Shown here: piece after piece, positions 60,468 to 64,000 of the stretch | Numbering within the stretch: the stretch's first letter is position 1 | Layout: each line of letters opens with the position of its first letter | Assembly (NCBI RefSeq): GCF_013394085.1 | Contig: NZ_CP040910.1 | Location: forward strand, 859,317 to 923,316 | DNA: 64,000 nt | Direction: 5' to 3' | DNA from: Limosilactobacillus fermentum | GTDB taxonomy: Bacteria; Bacillota; Bacilli; Lactobacillales; Lactobacillaceae | Notes under the pieces: generated by a model | What the model was told of the DNA's origin: nothing | Databases searched by the model: none | The model's input: only the letters and a program-made list of their open reading frames with translations | Made by a program: the position numbers and the translations under genes

Positions 60468-62363
60468 ATGCCCCAAATCCCAAGGGAAACGATCGATCAG
60501 CTACGCAACCAAGTGGACATTGCCGACGTCATTAGCCAAGACATCCAGCTCAAAAAGCAGGGGAAAAACCTGATGGGGCACTGTCCCTTTCACGAGGATG
60601 CCACCCCGTCTTTTTCGGTCAACGAAGAAAAACAGTATTTTTATTGTTTCTCCTGTCACCGCAGCGGGGACGTCTTTAGCTACTTGGAGCAGGCCCACGA
60701 CCTCTCCTTCATGGAGGCCGTCGAACAGGTAGCCACGACGGCGGGGGTTGACTTGCCAAGGGAAAGTAACGGCCCGAGTGGGGAAAGCGCCTCTCCCAAC
60801 ACCCCGCTTTACCGCTTACACGAAGAGGCCAGTCGCCTTTACCACCACGTTTTGGTTAACACCGTGGCGGGACAGCCGGCCCTCAATTACCTAACCAAGC
60901 GGGGGATGAGCCGGGAGTTAATCGGCCAGTTTAACCTCGGTTTTGCCCCCGCCCGGGGGGAAGAGGACCTCTTGGTCAAGTACTTCACCCAAAAGGGGAT
61001 CGATTACCAGCTCATGCGGGCCTCGGGCTTATTTACCGAGGACCAAACCGGGCAGTTGCACGACCGTTTCTTTGACCGGGTGATTTACCCAATCAAAAAC
61101 GCTAACGGGCAACCAATCGCCTTTTCCGGGCGCTTATTGACTAAAAAGGCGACCGAAAACGCCCCTAAGTACTTAAACAGCCCGGAGACGCCGATCTTTA
61201 ATAAACGGCGGACCCTCTTTAACCTGGACCAAGCCAAAAAGGCGGCCAGAAAGGAGGGACACCTAACCCTCTTCGAAGGCTTCATGGACGTGATCTCGGC
61301 CTTTGGGGCGGGGGTCCGGTCGGGGATTGCCTCGATGGGGACTTCCTTTACCGACGAGCAGGTGGCCGTGATTGCCCGCACCACCGATAAGCTGACGATT
61401 TGCTACGACGGGGATGCCGCCGGGCAAAACGCCATCAACCGGGCGCTGACGATGCTGGCGGCCAGCCGGTTAACCCTGCGCGTGGTCCAGTTACCGGCCG
61501 GTATGGACCCGGATGAGTACGTCCAAGCTAATGGTCAAGCCAAGTTTCAAGAGTACCTCGCCCACGCCGAGGAGACGCCGACCGCCTTTCGGCTTCACTT
61601 TTTAAAGCAGGGGCTTAACCTAGCCAACCAAAGTGAGCTCTTGCACTACGTTGAAGCCGCCTTGCGGGAGGTTGCTAAGGTCACTGATCCGGTGGAACGG
61701 GACCTCTACATTCAACAGCTGGCGAAGGATTACCACTTAAATCCCGCCACTTTGACCGGGCAGGTGCAGGAACTAGCGGCGACCGCGGCGCCACGCCCGG
61801 CTTACCCGGAGAACTCCCCTCGTCAGCCGCGGCAAGCAGGGACGCGGCGTTATCAATCCACGCCCCCCACCACAACTACCGCGCCGAGTACCCAGGCGCC
61901 ACCGCTGTTGGGGAAGGTCGAATTGGCTCAGCAACGGCTCCTGCGGGAGATATTTCATAATCCCGCCGTCCGCAGCCACGTGGGGGCGATTGAAAACTTC
62001 CACTTTGTCGATCGCCCTTACCAGCTCCTTGACGCGGCCGCCAAGGAGCAGTTGCAAAGGACCGGGGCCGACGAGGTGGACGTCGCCCAGTTAATGGGGG
62101 AGCTGACCGACGCTAAGCTCAGGACGATCGTTGGCCAGATCGAGCAACGGGTGGTGCCACAAGCGGCGGTGGATGAGACCGTCGACGATTGCCTTGCCGT
62201 GCTCGTCGACGTCGCCCCGATTGAACAACAAATAAGAGAGAAAACGGCCGCCCTTCAGGAGGCTGCCGCCTTAAACGATCAACAATTGATCACCAAGCTG
62301 ACGATCGAGTTGATTGACTTGCGGCGACAGGAACAGAAGATGAAAACGGAGGATGTTAATTAA
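60468..62363 (+). CDS. dnaG: DNA primase
   Basis: 631 aa. N-terminal CHC2 zinc finger with C39, H42, C60 and C63 ([14 protein letters not shown]), central TOPRIM/polymerase domain ([29 protein letters not shown]), a Pro/Thr/Gln-rich linker at about 440-480, and a C-terminal helicase-binding domain. Makes replication primers. ATG 60468 behind GAGAGGGGG. Stop overlaps the rpoD start (TAATG), the classic primase-sigma operon. Confidence 0.97.
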   Translation: MPQIPRETIDQLRNQVDIADVISQDIQLKKQGKNLMGHCPFHEDATPSFSVNEEKQYFYCFSCHRSGDVFSYLEQAHDLSFMEAVEQVATTAGVDLPRESNGPSGESASPNTPLYRLHEEASRLYHHVLVNTVAGQPALNYLTKRGMSRELIGQFNLGFAPARGEEDLLVKYFTQKGIDYQLMRASGLFTEDQTGQLHDRFFDRVIYPIKNANGQPIAFSGRLLTKKATENAPKYLNSPETPIFNKRRTLFNLDQAKKAARKEGHLTLFEGFMDVISAFGAGVRSGIASMGTSFTDEQVAVIARTTDKLTICYDGDAAGQNAINRALTMLAASRLTLRVVQLPAGMDPDEYVQANGQAKFQEYLAHAEETPTAFRLHFLKQGLNLANQSELLHYVEAALREVAKVTDPVERDLYIQQLAKDYHLNPATLTGQVQELAATAAPRPAYPENSPRQPRQAGTRRYQSTPPTTTTAPSTQAPPLLGKVELAQQRLLREIFHNPAVRSHVGAIENFHFVDRPYQLLDAAAKEQLQRTGADEVDVAQLMGELTDAKLRTIVGQIEQRVVPQAAVDETVDDCLAVLVDVAPIEQQIREKTAALQEAAALNDQQLITKLTIELIDLRRQEQKMKTEDVN

Positions 62364-63505
62364 TGGCAAAGAGCAGTAAGAAGAACCGGGTAATTTCGAA
62401 CTTAGAAGATTTCAACCAAGCCGAATACGACAAGGCCGTCGGGGCTTTGATTCGCAATTACAAGAAGGCAAAAAACATCCAGTACGATGAATTAACCGAA
62501 AAGATTGCCGAACCGTTTGGCTTAAACGCCGACGGGATGGACGCCCTGTTGCAAAACGTGGAAGACGCCGGGGTTTCCGTGGTTGACGAAAACGGTGACC
62601 CGGACCTGCGGGCACTCAAGGCAACCGAAAAGCTGTCCTCCAAGGCCTTAAAGGATACCACCGCTCCGTCTAGCATTAAGATCAACGATCCGGTGCGGAT
62701 GTACCTCAAGGAAATCGGCCGGGTCAACCTGCTGACGGCCGACGAAGAAGTGGCGTTGGCCCTGCGGATCGAAAAGGGTGACGAAACCGCCAAGCAAGAA
62801 CTGGCCGAAGCCAACTTGCGGCTGGTGGTTTCGATTGCTAAGCGTTACGTGGGTCGGGGAATGCAGTTCTTAGACCTAATCCAAGAGGGGAACATGGGGC
62901 TGATGAAGGCGGTCGAAAAGTTTGACTACCGTAAGGGCTTCAAGTTCTCCACTTACGCCACCTGGTGGATTCGCCAGGCGATCACCCGGGCGATTGCCGA
63001 CCAGGCCCGGACGATCCGGATTCCGGTCCACATGGTTGAAACAATCAACAAGTTAATCCGGATCCAACGCCAACTCCTCCAAGACCTCGGCCGGGAACCG
63101 CTGCCGGAAGAAATCGGGGCCGAAATGGACATGGACACCCAAAAGGTGCGTGACATCCTGAAGATCTCCCAGGAACCGGTCTCCTTGGAAACGCCGATCG
63201 GTGAAGAAGATGACTCCCACTTAGGGGACTTTATCGAAGACCACGACGCCACCAGTCCGGCCGACCACGCCGCTTACGAGATGATGAAAAAGCAGCTCGA
63301 AAACGTGCTGGACACCCTGACCGACCGGGAAGAAAACGTCTTACGCCTGCGCTTTGGTTTGGACGACGGCCGGACGCGGACCCTGGAAGAAGTGGGACGC
63401 GTCTTTGGCGTGACCCGGGAACGGATCCGGCAAATCGAAGCTAAGGCCCTGCGCAAGTTGCGCCACCCATCCCGTTCCAAGCAGTTAAAGGACTTCTTGG
63501 AATAA
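62363..63505 (+). CDS. rpoD: RNA polymerase primary sigma factor
   Basis: 380 aa group 1 sigma-70. Region 1.1-like acidic N-terminus, region 1.2 ([21 protein letters not shown]), region 2 ([47 protein letters not shown] for -10 recognition), region 3, and region 4 ([25 protein letters not shown]) for -35 recognition. The long non-conserved insertion of proteobacterial RpoD is absent, as in Firmicutes. Confidence 0.98.
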   Translation: MAKSSKKNRVISNLEDFNQAEYDKAVGALIRNYKKAKNIQYDELTEKIAEPFGLNADGMDALLQNVEDAGVSVVDENGDPDLRALKATEKLSSKALKDTTAPSSIKINDPVRMYLKEIGRVNLLTADEEVALALRIEKGDETAKQELAEANLRLVVSIAKRYVGRGMQFLDLIQEGNMGLMKAVEKFDYRKGFKFSTYATWWIRQAITRAIADQARTIRIPVHMVETINKLIRIQRQLLQDLGREPLPEEIGAEMDMDTQKVRDILKISQEPVSLETPIGEEDDSHLGDFIEDHDATSPADHAAYEMMKKQLENVLDTLTDREENVLRLRFGLDDGRTRTLEEVGRVFGVTRERIRQIEAKALRKLRHPSRSKQLKDFLE

Positions 63506-63511
63506 AGGGAA

Positions 63512-63573
63512 GTGGGCACCAACCCCTGGTGTAGCTCGGATGACGAGGCTAGGGCGAACGGCTAGCTCCCACG
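63512..63573. repeat. Degenerate intergenic palindromic repeat, copy N
   Basis: Left arm GTGGGCACCAACC (63512-63524) and an eroded body ending CTCCCAC near 63572, with CTAGG-type core remnants. Arms pair only partly. Confidence 0.55.
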
Positions 63574-63585
63574 TTTGCTAGCGTA

Positions 63586-63632
63586 AAAATAAAGGCGACC
63601 CAGGAAAACCATTCGGTTTCCTGGGTCGCCTT
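63586..63632 (+). terminator. Terminator of dnaG-rpoD
   Basis: AAAGGCGACCCAGGAAAACC pairs with GGTTTCCTGGGTCGCCTTTT across a short loop, then TTTT. Strong intrinsic terminator. Confidence 0.93.
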
Positions 63633-63711
63633 TTTTTGAGGAGTGTATTTGAGTGGGTGGCTTAGCTCAGGGTACTGTGCCCTGTCAAGTTGACACATTA
63701 AATAATAAAAA

Positions 63712-63906
63712 CTAGTTGGCCTTGCCGAAGCGGTATTCTGCTGCGGTAAGGTCATTTCTTTTGCCTGAAATAAAGGAATGCGTAAAGTAATCGATACCTT
63801 CTGTCACCAGCTGTTCTAAGTCTTCAAACGTTTGTGGTTGTGGTGGATTGAAGTCAATATTTGAGACAGGTTTTAAGAGACATTCAGAACCGCGTTTACC
63901 TTCCAC
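63712..63906 (-). pseudogene. IS3-type transposase C-terminal remnant
   Basis: Minus-strand frame of about 64 codons. Its second half, FEDLEQLVTEGIDYFTHSF then RNDLTAAEYRFGKA, resembles the end of the IS3/IS150-type rve integrase domain (pattern F-E-E-L-E...I-x-Y-I/F-x-x-Y-N...L-x-P-x-x-Y-R). The upstream part is not recognisable as integrase core, so this is a degraded or rearranged copy rather than an intact element. A palindromic TGTCAAGTTGACA at about 63686 could be an element end. 63907-64000 shows no recognisable feature. Confidence 0.55.
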
Positions 63907-64000
63907 AGCTTAAATAAATCATTAATCGTGATTAATAACTTATTTGAACCACGGAAAGCATTAAATCAGGCGGCCATTTGGCTCGTAAGTGTTGCGATTT

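Overview
The window looks like chromosomal DNA of a GC-richer lactobacillus, most likely Limosilactobacillus fermentum or a close relative. The evidence is the GC-rich third-position codon use, AGGAGG-type ribosome sites, the lactobacillar L-lactate dehydrogenase, several T-boxes, a type II-A CRISPR-Cas locus with a 36-nt lactobacillar repeat, and a basic non-lipidated binding protein resembling the cystine-binding BspA described in L. fermentum. The species call is inference; no 16S rRNA or other species marker is present.

Layout. 1-270: 3' tail of an IS200/IS605-type element (last codons of tnpB and its omega-RNA-like right end). 279-1571 (minus): CadD-like transporter and a DUF554 membrane protein. 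1746-4201: two msrA copies flanking a Met T-box-controlled metQ-like gene. 4395-6083: CPBP protease relic, PsiE-like protein, ThiD/PdxK-like kinase. 6145-8830 (minus): TPP-riboswitch operon thiM-thiD-thiE. 8981-10948: GT-C-like membrane protein. 11174-18310: complete type II-A CRISPR-Cas (cas9, divergent tracrRNA, cas1, cas2, csn2, 13 repeats and 12 spacers). 18413-20628: decayed genes (esterase pseudogene, orphan AbrB antitoxin, glycosyltransferase fragment). 20815-28314: ldh, small membrane proteins, prmA-rsmE, rel-dtd, a MarR regulator.

28329-44676 is largely a sulfur amino acid region: Met T-box and two transsulfuration-type PLP enzymes; a Met/Cys-codon leader peptide with terminator ahead of a URO-D-fold zinc methyltransferase-like gene and a complete amino-acid ABC transporter; a second, very Met/Cys-rich leader peptide with terminator ahead of another complete ABC transporter (BspA-like); an SDR; Met T-box metA-hom; and divergent S-methylmethionine genes mmuP/mmuM. 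So two sensing modes, tRNA-sensing T-boxes and apparent ribosome-mediated attenuation, sit in one metabolic neighbourhood. The two leader-controlled operons are the best candidates for an undescribed system.

44754-63906: fructosamine-kinase-like protein, amidase, lplA, T-box hisS-aspS, a glutamine amidotransferase, rpsU, yqeY, phoH-ybeY-dgkA-era, recO, T-box glyQS, dnaG-rpoD, and an IS3-type transposase remnant at the right edge.

Scattered through the intergenic spaces are about 14 copies of a 60-115 bp imperfect palindrome whose terminal arms differ between copies but stay complementary within each copy. Some copies lie inside operons, including the thiamine operon.
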